Part shown: piece after piece, positions 32,415 through 43,741 of the stretch
How positions within the stretch are numbered: the first letter of the stretch is position 1
How the letters are laid out: every line of letters begins with the position of its first letter
Made by a program: the position numbers and the translations under genes
Assembly (NCBI GenBank): GCA_029876055.1
Contig: CM056876.1
Coordinates: 3,720,001 to 3,784,000 of the forward strand
Reading direction: 5' to 3'
Source of the DNA: Madurella fahalii
Taxonomy: Eukaryota; Ascomycota; Sordariomycetes; Sordariales
Length of the DNA: 64,000 bases
The notes under the pieces: model-generated
Databases searched by the model: none
Seen by the model: only the letters and a program-made list of their open reading frames with translations
What the model was told of the DNA's origin: nothing

Positions 32415-35252
32415 CTACTCCTCCACGTCAATAGCTTCACCGGCATCGGTGATGGACATTAGCTTGATCATCTCCCTCTTGCGCTGTGGTGGCCACATGT
32501 TAGCTTTCTGCCACAGCCAGGGGGGTTAGGGTTCTCATTTACCGCATTCGCGAGCTTGGTGACGGCAGTCTTAGCCTCCGCAGCTGACCGTCCGACCTCG
32601 GCAACCTTATTGGCTCTCTCTTCTTTCGAGATTTGCCTCTCGTCCGAGAGGCTCAGTCGGTCTACAGTTTCGACTCCCGGTGTGATGTGCTTCCCCGAGA
32701 CCTCTACGTACGTGTCGGCCATGGCGTGCGCCACGAGGTAGTAGCCCTTGAGCTCGAGCGCTCTGAGCTTTAACTCCTGTACGCCGGAGACAACGTTGAT
32801 TTAGCCAGTCTAGAGGAACATAATAGAGAAGGGCATCAAACCTCGAATTTCCTCTGCTTGAGCGTCTCGTAGTCTTTGATCCGGCTTCCACCCCTGGCCT
32901 GCGCTTCCACCAACCTATCCCCCAGGGCTTTGGTTGTGGTTGCTTCGGCAACAAAAGCACGCAGTCGCACCTGGTCCATGGCGTCCACGTGGTGATAGAC
33001 CAAAGTGAAAAACTGCGAGAGTCGTTCTAGCTTCTCGCAAAACTGCTGCAAATGGCGCGTGCACTCGCCGAGAATCTTCTTGATTTCGACCTGCGTACGG
33101 GTTTGAATCAGTACTTGTATTAGGCGGTTGCGCGGTCTTGGGTTGCTGGGTGTTTACTTACCACTGTGGCTTTGGAGCGGAGGAGGCGGTCGAGCTCCAG
33201 CTGCATGGCATCGAACTCTTGCGTCGCCTTGAGCTCTTCCTCTAGGCGTGCGTTGAGCCTGGACTCGGCTTCAAACAAGGCTTGCTGTGCCATGCGAAAC
33301 CTTTCAAAACGGAGTGCGCGGCGAGATAGTCCTGCGTGTGCCAGTTCCTGTTAAGCCACGTATGAACACGTATAACGATGTGCTACGTAGGTACTATGTA
33401 GCATGACATGCAGATTGCCGTAGATGTTACTCACGAATGCTCTCTTTCTTTTCGTCCTTGCGCTGCGGGTTTTGGCGGTTAGCAGCAGCTCGGTCATGGC
33501 AAGAGACTCGTAGAACCAAAACAAACAAAACCAACCTCTTTTTCTCTTTGTTCAGCCGCCTCAAGGTCTGCTTGAATGATCTTGCTAATGGCAACGTCTG
33601 CGCTCATGGCCCGGCTCCGCCAGTCGGCAGCACGCGCCGCCACCTTCTTAGGCGTGTCAGAGCCGATATTGCTGTCCTGCACCAGCACCGCTCGGATCTC
33701 GAGAGCAACCTCCTCCGCTGGTCCCGCCTCGGTGTGCACTTTGAACAGCATGGCCGAGTTTTTCTTGGCGCAGTCGGATCGAAGGCCTTGCATGCGAGCA
33801 ATTATGTATCGGATGCTCTCAGGCCGCCTGGAGCCACCTGACAAGGCGTCCCAATTCACGCCTCCGTATTCGTCGGATCCTTGAACCAGAAGTCCTCTCA
33901 GCATCTGAACAAGATGGAGAAGTTCCGAGGCCAACTGGTGGGCATCGTCAGCTTTCGGGCCACTGCCTGCACTTCTCGAAGGACTAGTAATATAATGTCC
34001 GTCGTCTTTGTCATTTGAACGGAAACTTCCAACGACAAAGCCTATCGGGCCCATTACCGCCTTCATGCCAAGGTCTACAAGCCCTGTGGCTGCATCATGA
34101 AGGAAGTCCTTCCAATGCCCTGTTGGAGTAGCCGAGTTAGCCAAAGTTTATGTCGGCTGGTAGCAGTGGTGGAGGTGATTCTGACCATTTTCTAGCTCGT
34201 CTTCCGCGTTGACGTACTCTCGCTGTCGAGCCGTGAGCTGCGATCGGTACTCGGCTGTCTGTGCTTTACCCATGTTGACTTGGTTTTTCTTCATCTCCAC
34301 GGACGTCTCTTGCAACCCAGCCTGGTCGTCAAGGTTGTTTTTCTGATTGCCCAAGTCATCTGCGTGATGGATAGGTGTCAGCAACGTAAAGGTCCCGAAG
34401 ATTTACAGCGAAGGGGGAAAAAGAGAGACACCAGAAGACGCACCCTCTTTATCCACACATGCCGAGTAGATCGACTTGGCGTAATTGCTCCATTCGGTGA
34501 CGGCCAGATTGATAGCCTTGGTGTCTTCAACACAGCGTTGAGAGCAATTCCTGAGGAGTTGGAGCTGGTCTGGGAGGCTGAGCTCGGCCAAGATATCATT
34601 ATCAACGGATTCAAGGATAAGATCGATCTGCCCCCAGTTTTTGGCGTTAGATAGTGCCCATGTATCAACTCGAGGACAGGACAAAACCCCACCGTCCCGC
34701 TCGGCTCACATATGGCTTTGGTTACTGCCAAGACCTTCCTCATCCTGGCCTCGGCTTCTCTGAACGTCTTCATTCCCAGTTGGGAGCAGCGGGTTAGGTT
34801 CGCTCTCAGCGACTTGTATCTGCGGACAGCGTGTGTCAGGGAAAGAAACTCTGAGGCTTAGTAATGGTGGGATAGTGATCTACTCACTCCAAACCAGCCC
34901 TTTTTGGGATTTCGAGAGATGCCGCGAGGGGGTCTGACACAAGAACAAAGCATTGTGCTAGACGTCCGAGGGCATCTGGGGCTGCGCCCAGTAGCGAACC
35001 CCAGTTGCTTCTGTCTAGCACGTCTGCAGCGACGGAAGACACAAACAGATCTCGTCCGGCCGCTGACCGGACTAAGCGAATCAGCTGTGCGCTGCGTCCG
35101 CCCTCGGAATCGTTCGATTCGCCGTCCGTGGCACCCGCGTCAGAGCCATTGGACGTCGATTCTGGTGCTGGCTTAGGAGCACCAGGCTCGGGTTGCTGCC
35201 GCCCAGTACCATCTTGCTCCTGATGATCGGTATCGGTAGCGGGACTGGCCAT
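32415..35252 (-). CDS. large coiled-coil protein with internal hydrophobic segment (pair member A)
   Basis: Seen: ATG at 35252, stop at 32415, about nine exons with introns of 40-90 nt. Exons of about 365, 111, 225 and 174 nt end near 34186 and all join in phase. Exon 5 starts near 34119. Order: a disordered Asp/Ser/Gly-rich N-terminus (to about residue 50); helices; a heptad-rich stretch (TAEYRSQLTARQREYVNAED); a hydrophobic stretch around residues 300-325 (AATGLVDLGMKAVMGPIGFV); more helices; then long coiled coils (ALFEAESRLNARLEEELKA; LERLSQFFTLVYHHVDAMD; ISKEERANKVAEVGRSAAEA). One junction near 33450-33530 could not be phased. The product is about 600 residues with no signal peptide. Known: I recognise no named family. 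Inferred: a helical-bundle protein that could insert a hydrophobic segment, like alpha-helical pore formers; equally it could be a structural coiled-coil protein. Its divergent neighbour has the same plan. Confidence 0.7.
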
Positions 35253-36366
35253 TGTCCTCTAGGCTTGCGCCAAGTGAAGCAAAATGGAAGTCGAGTTGAA
35301 GAGAGCCCAGTTACCTAAGAGTATGGAAAGTTGCCCACAGCGCTGGCTTCACACGACGAGGGTCTGAAACATATGGATGTGCTCAAATCCTTGGATGGAT
35401 CTTCGTCGGTCTCAAGGTCCTCGGTCTTCTTGTAAACTTATTGCGGGACTTGCGGGTCTCGGGTAGGCACCCAAAGGCCGCCTCCGGCATCTAGCCTGAG
35501 GCCAGAACCCTTGATGGGCTATGCTGTTACCAATACCAGGACCTATCAATCCGACAGCCTCACTTTTTTCTACCAATGTCTTAGGTCTTCCCAATGTAAC
35601 ATTTGCATCCAGTTGCCGCTCCTCCCAGCACAGCCAGTGTCGTTCATTTGTCGAGAAGAGTGGACGCCCGGCTTATTAACTGGCACAAGACAGCCCGAGT
35701 GGCAGCATTTCTCATTATTGGGCATCGTTTCGTTGCTTCTTTTTTGACAGCTCATGTTTCACAGGCATTTCAGCTGCGAATGAGCTCCTGCTTGTGGACT
35801 GGGAGCGACTTGCTGTCATTGAGCGAGCGAAATGTGCGGGCTGAGACGGTAAATCCGACTGTTTTGGGCGGGGTGCACGGATTTCTCCACCAACCCGGGC
35901 ATTAAACAGCATCAAGTCCGCCAATAAGTTCTAATATCACCAAAAGAGACATACATTTGATGTAAGACAGCAGCCCTAACCTGCCTACCAGCTCGGGGTG
36001 GGTCGGTCCGATAGCAGAGGGAACGGAAGCTCATAACCACTCAGCTAGCAGTCATTCTGTGATTGGTAGCCTTGATGTGCTCTGCCACAAAGATTACCAA
36101 AGAAACTCAGCGCGGTGCCTGAGGGGTGTTGGGTTAGAAAAAGAGGGCGGAGGGGGGATTGGGAGAAGAGGAAGCAGAGAGTTTATGTAGGCTGCAACGG
36201 TTTTAAGTTTCCTTCAACCAAATTGCAACAAGTCGACTCTGATGCCGAGCGATATCACAAAAATCAAAACTTTCCCGCAGCACCAGAGTTTCTCCTTACT
36301 TCTGATACTCTCTGTCCTTTTCCCAGCCTCACACTAAACGCGTATGAATTTTCCTCAGCCACCGCC
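35253..36366. promoter_or_regulatory. shared 1.1-kb intergenic region of the divergent coiled-coil pair
   Basis: Lies between the starts at 35252 (-) and 36367 (+). The + side ends in a strong Kozak-like context (GCCACCGCCATGG). A + frame starting at 36115 runs into the gene, but its first 84 codons are not coiled-coil-like and are probably leader. No operator was identified. Confidence 0.45.
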
Positions 36367-37583
36367 ATGGAAACTTCAACTCAGCAGCTCGCCTTTGAGC
36401 TGGAGGGCATTCAAGCTCGCGCCCGTGAGCTCCGGGGCGGAGTGGACAATCTCAAGCAGCAATCTGGCCTCATCATGGAGCAAGAAAAAGCCAATCTGCT
36501 TATTTCAGTCGGGCCTGTCATTGATTCGGTTCAAACTGCCCAGGTATTCCTCCTCGAGATGTCGCAGAATCCGTTCCAGGTCTTGGCTGGGACAACGGGC
36601 GCCCAGGAGTCAACCGTGTCAGTGCGCAACCACGTTTCCAACCTCTGTGAGAGACTCAACGGTCTCCAAGCTGTCGCCACCGCCAAGCTCAACGCAGCGG
36701 AGGCTTTTCGAAACGAGTGGATGGAGCGCGGCGCTGAGGCCATCCGGCTCCGCGATCAGACAAACCAACTCTTGAAAACGGGTGAGGAAAACATCAACGG
36801 TGTACTGAGATTGCTCGAAGAGAAACAGAACTCGCTCCGGCATATCATCGACAGCATCGCCGCCAAGGAGGGTGAACTCGCACACAAGCGGTACCTCGCG
36901 GACCGGGCAAAAAAGGACAGAAACGCAGCTCTGATTGTAAGTGCTGGCCCCAAATGATAATCACCGATACCAGCCACTAACCATAGGAAAGACCGGTGGG
37001 ATTCTCTCTATCCTTCTTCCCGTCGCAGGTGCTATAGTGGCCGGGGGTGCCAGCGCCATCATCGCTCTGTAAGTAGCCCTACCCGCCTCCATAGGTGAGC
37101 CATGCTGCAAACTCGAGTAACACATCACGGCTGACATACATCCTCTCAACCGCGGCAAACATGGGATATAGCGACCAAGACGCCGAGTACCGCAACACCT
37201 GCAGCGACGTGCGGAGGCTCAGGGTTGAGCAACAGGGGCTGCAGTCCGAGTCCGAAACCATTTCCAAGCTGAGAGACTCGCTCAATACCAGTCTGGACGA
37301 GGCTCGTGCTCTGCAGGTCCAGTTTGAGAACCTAGATCGGGAGATCGGGGAAATGACGGCCACAGTTGACAGCGAAGCCGACACGTACAGGCATATCAAC
37401 GCATCGGTCAGCCGGTTCTTGGGGTGGGTGGGCGAGCTGCAAGCCGGCGTCGAAGTCATGGAGCTCTTTGGGCCTTCGGTACAGCGGCTCGGGCAGACTA
37501 TCCATCGCATTGTCGAGAGTACTGGTGGAGAGTGGCCTGTGGGAGATCCACAGAGACTGCTGACGATGCTTGCATCCTCCTGA
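36367..37583 (+). CDS. coiled-coil protein with central hydrophobic hairpin-like segment (pair member B)
   Basis: Seen: the start at 36367 was chosen for its Kozak context and because heptads begin at once. Exon 1 (36367-36936) encodes 190 residues of almost continuous amphipathic helix (LAFELEGIQARARELRGGVD; INGVLRLLEEKQNSLRHII). A very short intron follows (about 36937-36973, 37 nt). Exon 2 (about 36974-37068) encodes a glycine/alanine/isoleucine-rich hydrophobic stretch of about 28 residues containing LLPVAGAIVAGG. A 49-nt intron (about 37069-37117) leads to exon 3, another approximately 150-residue helical region (LRVEQQGLQSESETISKLRD; ISRFLGWVGE-type end). With these junctions the total is 1131 nt, exactly 377 codons. 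Known: helix-hydrophobic-helix order in a 350-400-residue protein is the plan of ClyA/XaxB-type pore formers. Inferred only from architecture; I could not test homology. No signal peptide. The alternative is a membrane-tethered coiled-coil scaffold. Confidence 0.75.
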
Positions 37584-39288
37584 GACCAGCTTCATTTGTC
37601 ATGCTCAGACATGGGACCCTCAGAGACAGGTTTCTATAGAAAATAGTACTATGGCTAGTGCATTCGGCAGCAAAAATACGGCAGAGCCACCCGAGACTAC
37701 GTCAGCACGACCCTCAGAGACCTAGCTAGCATCCGTGTGTTTTGATCCCAGTGTGTATCGCACGGCATGACGCAGTGGCTGAGATGTGGGATTTTAGTCA
37801 GTGTCTCGTATTTCGAAAGCAGACAGCGCTAGAGGGAAGCAGGGGAGGAGTAGAACCCGCAAACGGTATCCCACTTGGCAGCATCACCAAGCCCTGGACC
37901 CACCACCCACTCCAGAATGTACTACCAACCCTCAGAAAGAGTCTCTCTCCGCTGAATCTGTCCAAACAAACCCTCAGCTAGTTGCTGGAAGCTTGGCCGG
38001 TTTCGACCATAGAACGGGTTACGACGAGGAAATACTCGGTTTTGATGTTGATACCACTGGATGAAATGTCTCCCTTCTGTGTCGGAGCGAGTTGCGAGGG
38101 AAGCAAGCCAATTCGTTAGCGCGGCCGCGCTCGCCAGTAGGTAGCTGAGGCAACGCGTGTCCTACGTTCCAGCGGGGGACCTCTCACTGTAATATTCACA
38201 GAGGGTTGGGGATTTGTCAATAGTAGAGTCACTGAATTCTCGGGTCCAACTCAACCACTCAGGAAAGAGTTACCTACCGTAGCAGGATTTGAGCCTCAGT
38301 GGAAGGCTTCCATCAAGTACCTAGCCTTACTTCTTAGTACAAGGAACGCTTCCACCTGTGGGAAGCCTTGCCGCACAGAGGGGCCTTATTGGGTTTCGGA
38401 AGTGTTGTCGGATTTATTTACATAAGTAGCTAGGTCGTTTACACAGGCCTAGCCCTACACAAGTCCTTCAATACCAAACCCTTGTGACTTCCACAGGGCC
38501 GAGAATTAAAAATTCTGCCACATCTCAGTTGCTCCGTTGGTGTGATTATTGTATATTCGATTCCAAGATGTGCCATACCTTCCTTCTTACTTTCCTTCTT
38601 TCCTACTTCTCTCCCTTTTTTTTTATTTTTATTTTTTTTTAGCAGCGATCCAAAATGGGCCGCCTGCCCAAGGTAACGAGTGAATCTTGTCACATCGACA
38701 CGTCACACGTCATGGGGGTAGCTTTGTTCTAACCCCCCGCCCAATCGGTATTTGTTGTTCCCAGAAGCCTCGTCGCCAAGCCCTCATGATTGAAGTGCGG
38801 GGGTCAACCAAAGTGAGCTCATAGGACACCATTGTTTCTGTTCATGCTGTTATACAGAAATTGGTACATCCCGTGCCAGCTTGGGCCGCTCTTACGTTCA
38901 ACCTTTTCAAAAGACAGTCTTGTTTATTAATTAGCCCTTGTTCATTACCGGTTCGGACGGTGGTGCGGCGCTAAGAATCATAATGGATGATAGACATATG
39001 TTAAATTAGACGTAAAATCTTCGAGCATGAAAATCCCGGTGCTTGAACCTCCCCACCCGTTTAGACACCTTCTTGGTCAGAGAGAGGGGCGGACTATTGG
39101 TAAACAAACTTTGCATTCAATACCTGGTATTCGCTAGTGCCATCAACCGAGATCAGCATACCAACGTATCACTATACCAAGACGAGCATTCATAGGTAAA
39201 GTGGTGCTAATTAATAATGAAATAACTAAGCTGAACACAGAGGGAAACCGTATCATGCAGGACACCGGCTTTAACTCAGCATTATCTG
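37584..39288. other. gene-free interval with T-rich run
   Basis: About 1.7 kb without a supported gene. A T-rich low-complexity tract lies at about 38617-38640. Short frames lack motifs. The part after 38.8 kb is A/T-richer and may be decayed repeat. Confidence 0.4.
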
Positions 39289-41092
39289 TTAGAAATGGCG
39301 ATTTCCGGCGGCCTGTCGGTCATACAGCCACAAACCAACTGTAACAAGTATCGTCAGACCCGTCGATGAGCCCAGCCAGGCGGCCCAGTTAACCAGAGGC
39401 TCGAAGTTCACGAGGTTCGTGCCCCAGAGTGTCTGGCAATAGGGTTATCAGTCGGCTACTAAGGTAAAAGGACACTGGGTACACGCGAACACATACCGTG
39501 ACGAGCGTGGTGGGCAAAAAGAGAAGGGTCAGAAGCCCAATGATCCTCATTACCCTGCTATCTTGGGCCGCCATTTCGGCAATGAAGACCTGTCGCTCAG
39601 CGATGGTGGCGCGGCTTCTGCTGTCCTTTTCGGCGATGAGAGCGAATACCTTTTATTGCGGGCATGTCAGCTGACCATCAGCACGGGCGGAGACGTGACT
39701 TACCACTCTGATCTGCCCGTTTAGCCTTGCTCTGAGCTTAGGTAACCTATCATCTATAGCCTCGCACTGAGAGACAACCTGCATGATTCTCCTCTCCAGC
39801 GCCTCCCTCTCCCTTTTTTTCAGCATGGGCAGACCAAGCTTCCCCCTAGCCTCGTCGAACTGCCGGACCGCACCCACCGTCACGTCGCCAAACCGCCTCA
39901 CGTACTTCATAACCGTCCCGAGGTGCAACAGCTCAGCCTTTGCCTCGTGTACCATCTCGAGAAGGTCTCTCGTGGATCTTGGGGACTGCTCCGCGCCACT
40001 AGCGACATACCTCGTTACCCACTCCTTAGACGTCATGCCCGTGGCGGCTTCCACGTCCATGACGGTCTTCCACTGCCTAGCAAACGACTCGCCCCAGATA
40101 CCGTAACGCTCCTGGAAGATGAGTACGAGGAGATAGAGGGGATGGGTTTGGGTGAGGGAGGGGTCATCGATGAGTCTCTGGTGGAAATGTTGTCCCTCGG
40201 CCTTGGTGTAAAATGAAAGAAGGGCTGTGGTGTTTAGTGTCCGGAGTCGACGCGTAGGGCGCGGAGCAGGAATTCGGCGTTGGGCGGGCAGCGGAAACAA
40301 ACGTCTCCAACAGGGTTAGCATTCCACAAAGCTAAGTATATGTATATGGAGCTTAACAGACACTTACGAAGGGCTTCTGGCTCGTCGTTCGCATCGTATT
40401 GTAGGTCGCTGGAGATATGCTGAAAGCGAGATTGCAGGACCCTTATTATTTCTGTGCGGTCCCACAAATGGGCCATCGTCTGGTCAAGTGCGTGGCTTGA
40501 AAGCATCAGGTTGTCCCGTCTAAACTGGAAGGTCCTAGAAGCATCTCCCGTTGTGGTGCTGCAACAGTCAGGCTACGTTGCGACCATTCTGGCTCTTGTA
40601 CGTGACGAACATGACTGCACATTGGTTTTCCTCTTTGGTTCTTCTCCCCTCCTGCTTGCGCGTTAACTAGAGATCCCAGCCCAAAAGGAATTGGGGGAGG
40701 TCATACAATACGTCTGAGCATTGCGAGATATATTTCATCACCGAAAAGAGGAAGCCGTCTGTCAGGGGTCGATACATCCCAAACATATGCTTCCGTTCTT
40801 TGGGATACCGCCAGCTGAGACACTCTGACTGTGGGCATGAATGCCTCTTCAAAGCGATAATCAGTTGAAGACGGCTGCATTTCCCGGTGCGGTCGGAGGC
40901 GTGCGTGCTTAATGATGGGTAGGTTAGAGCGCTTCCTGTTGAGGGCCCAGCAACGCAGTTGAGCACCTGGGTGCGAAAAGGGGATTCAAGGTGTCTTAAG
41001 AGAGGTTTTGCTCGCGGCAACTTGATGCAAGCTGGCACTGCCACCAATGCGCTGGGCAAAACGAGTCGGGCAACCCGAACTGAGGGGTGCAT
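39289..41092 (-). CDS. CorA-like transporter family protein
   Basis: Seen: a multi-exon minus-strand gene. N-terminal pieces (about 41092-40667) include CLSWRYPKERKHMFGMYRPL. The next exon has LWDRTEIIRVLQSRFQHISSDLQYDANDE-type sequence (40506 to about 40370). A long helical exon follows (40210-39700: VMKYVRRFGDVTVGAVRQFD, ERRIMQVVSQCEAIDDRL). An intron of about 50 nt leads to VFALIAEKDSRSRATIAERQ and TM1 (IIGLLTLLFLPTTLVT). A last intron of about 65 nt (39438-39502) leads to LWGTNLVNFEPL and TM2 (GLTILVTVGLWLY). Known: C-terminal paired TM helices after a long helical bundle are the CorA/Mrs2 divalent-cation channel plan; many fungal relatives have LWGTN/MNFF instead of GMN and are of unknown substrate. 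Odd: a one-base phase problem lies near 40230-40240, so a frameshift or an unrecognised intron is possible. The N-terminal start is provisional. Confidence 0.65.
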
Positions 41093-42273
41093 GATTTATT
41101 GGACAACCTAGCCAACTGCAAACCAGTTCAGCCATGCTGACCGAAAAACTCACTACACACTTTCACCCGCAGCTTTGGACCATGCCGAGCTTGGCGCGGT
41201 CATGTCACGGAGCCTTATGCAGCAAGCCAGCCTAAGCTCTGCCGTTTGGGTCACGGTTCGATGCTCCTTTGCTTCGTAGAGGACTGTAGTTCGATTGCCA
41301 TTGCTCGTATATGCAGAAGGCCTTAAAGACTTTGTGTGAAGGCTTTGTTCTTTGTCTAAGAAAGTGCGGGGGTAGGGTACGTTAGGTAGTTTGGTTGGCT
41401 GTCACCGAGGCTACAGTTTGGGGTACCTGATGAAGCGCTTCAACGAACATACGATTGGGTGAATACCTTCTTGGCTCCGCCACGTTGCAATCTGCACTTT
41501 GAGCTTAATACTTTCGCTTAATGTCTTCTTCGGGTCAGGACGTCGCTTGAAATGGTTGAAGGCGCTTCGTCATACTAGTTGCAAGCTGTTATATTTTTAG
41601 AGATCCTAGCGGCAAGCCCCGCTCCAAGCTAGGAAGGGATAATAGGCTCTTCCGAGTGCAGCATACTCGTGAGTGAGTATTGTTAATACTTCCTGTGCGA
41701 CACCCGACTCGATCTTCTATGAAGTATGTTGATTGGTGAAGTGGTGCAGAAACACACATCTACACCCACATGCCCATCAAAACAAGGGGGAGGGCAAAGG
41801 TAGCCAAATGCCAGACGGACAAGATAGACAAGACAGGCCAGGCGACACCACCACAAATTGGGCCTCTGCAGCCTAAATAAGGTTAAAATAACATGTGCCG
41901 ATAGAGTTCCCTCTGATCAGAGGGAGATCGGTTTGCACGCAAAGAAAGCTTGTCAATTGAGCCTGTAACAGGTGTGGAAAAGAGTACTGACTTGATTGTC
42001 CTGTCTAAGGAGCAATGGACAGAACGGCCCTACTTAATTATGGTCTAAAAGAAGGAATGGGTCTACAGCAAAGTTCTAGCCCCCGGGGTACCATCCTAGC
42101 GAGCGTGGCCCTCTGGGGGCAGTTTTCCTCAACTCATCATCTGGATGGGCAAGGAGATGAGGACCAGGTTCAACGTCCAAGTAACTTCCAAACCATTTGC
42201 ACGAACGGACCAGCTTCATGTTGCGTTCTCGAGATGACTTAATATGTGAAGATTTAAGTCCTTACAAACCCAC
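41093..42273. other. gene-free interval
   Basis: About 1.2 kb with no supported gene. Frames are short and lack domain motifs. Confidence 0.4.
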
Positions 42274-43141
42274 TCAGAATTCGTACCGCAGCAGCCGCCC
42301 GGCTTCTCTCACATACGGTATCCGCGCCACAGCCCATGCCTGCATTCGAGAGACCAGGGGGAGCTCCTCAACACCATCCATGTCAATCGTCAGCTGGTCC
42401 TCAACCAACTTCAGCCCGTCACACCAGGTCTCAAGCAACTTAGGGTCGTCAATCGCCCAGTACAGCACTGAACCCGAGTCCTTAACAGCCTTAATGAATC
42501 CCTGCAACTTAATCGCGACGCTCCCAAAGGCGTCGCAGGCAATCTGTCCGCCGACCGACCGAAACCGCCGTACGATGCTCTCGAACAGCCGCCGGCCCTC
42601 CTCTTCACGCAAATACATGGTGAGGCCCTCGAACACCACCACCGTCGGCCGGTCAGCAGGGATGGCACTGATCCACGCATCAGCATCCGTCGCCGACCCC
42701 GCTACGAGAGCGTAGTCGCCGCCCTCAACGGCCGGAAAGAGCGTCTTCCGGAGCTCCACGACATCCTCCAGATCGACATCGATCCATCTGACATCAGGCC
42801 CATGTTCGACGCGGAGACAGCGCGCATCGAGCCCGCACGCGAGGTGCACCACGGTAACCGGCTGCTTCCGGGCCCGGTGCAGCGCCAGAAAGTCAGCTGT
42901 CCATCGGTCGAGGGCGCGCGCTCGTAGCGAAACGCTCGCGCCCTCGGCCGCGCCCACACCCGTCTTATTGGCGAAGTCGTAGTCAATCCGGCGGACAATA
43001 TCGGCCGCCCATCTGTCGCCGAGGATGGGTTTGGGCTGGGCGGCATCCAGGGCCCGGCCGTAGAGCGTCGCGAGGAGCGTTTCTTGCGAGCCGGTAAGGG
43101 TTATTTTCTCTGCCGTCGGGGCTGCTGTTGACGGCCCCATT
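42274..43141 (-). CDS. LCMT/PPM-type SAM-dependent methyltransferase
   Basis: Seen: intronless frame. ATG at 43141 (MGPSTAAPTAEKITLTG) is preferred over an ATG at 43194 because family similarity begins here; about 288 residues. Motifs in order: ETLLATLYGRALDA; a conserved D-R-W-A-A-D; VVHLACGLDARCLRV (SAM motif I with the LCMT-specific G-L-D-A/T-R); VRWIDVDLEDVVELR (acidic loop binding ribose); TVVVFEGLTMYLREEEGRRL (motif typical of leucine carboxyl and TcmP-type methyltransferases). Known: LCMT1 methylates the C-terminal Leu of PP2A, but smaller proteins like this one are usually O-methyltransferases of secondary metabolism. The PP2A-specific extensions are absent. Inferred: small-molecule carboxyl or hydroxyl methylation in the cytosol. 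It is divergent from a PAPS sulfotransferase 600 bp away, so a shared promoter region is plausible. Confidence 0.88.
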
Positions 43142-43741
43142 CTACTTGATCCACTGCTGTGGAGAAATGCAAATGGACGGGTTAAGAAAACCAAGTCATT
43201 AATTACCTTCTTCAGAAGCGTGGTTTTTTGTCACTTTTTGGTGCTTGTAACTCGGAGCGATGAGCAAGCCGGCGGAAAACACAACAGAAGCGCTCAACCG
43301 ACCGGAGATTCGGGAATAAACCGGAGCCCGAGGTGACTGAGCTTGGGTGCGAAGCGGGTCATCGGATGTCACCAAATCCGGTACATCGCCGCGTCGGAAC
43401 AGCCTTGCTCGCACGGCCTGCCTAAGCGGTTCAACGCACAAAAAAAAAAAAAAAAAAAAGTAAAAAAGAAAAGAATGGGAGAAAGAGAAAAGGAAAGAAA
43501 AGGAAAGAAAAGGTTAGCGTTTTGGTCAATGATAACGTTTGCCCAATCCCCTGCAGTGTACTTTTGCGGCTCATGCCAAATCATATCTCGTCCCTGTTGT
43601 AGGCATACATTCATCTATCAGAATTGTACATAAATGGATGCGAGATGCATTGGAGTACTCTGTAGGTGACACCGTAGATTGCGAGTTCTCAATTACATAC
43701 CTGAAACCCCAACATTGCTATCAGCCAGAACACAAAACACC
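43142..43741. promoter_or_regulatory. divergent intergenic region with A20 tract
   Basis: Separates the methyltransferase (-) and sulfotransferase (+). It contains a run of 20 A at about 43440-43459 followed by about 50 bp of AAAGG/AAAG-rich purine tract. Such dA:dT tracts disfavour nucleosomes and are common in fungal promoters. Confidence 0.45.

Noticed and set aside
36115..36366. N-terminal extension of the + coiled-coil gene
   Set aside because: The later ATG has a strong Kozak context and starts the heptad pattern; the extension looks like leader.
38240..39060. tRNA-like B-box sequences (for example near 38278 and 39040)
   Set aside because: No matching acceptor, D-arm or anticodon stems could be folded by eye.
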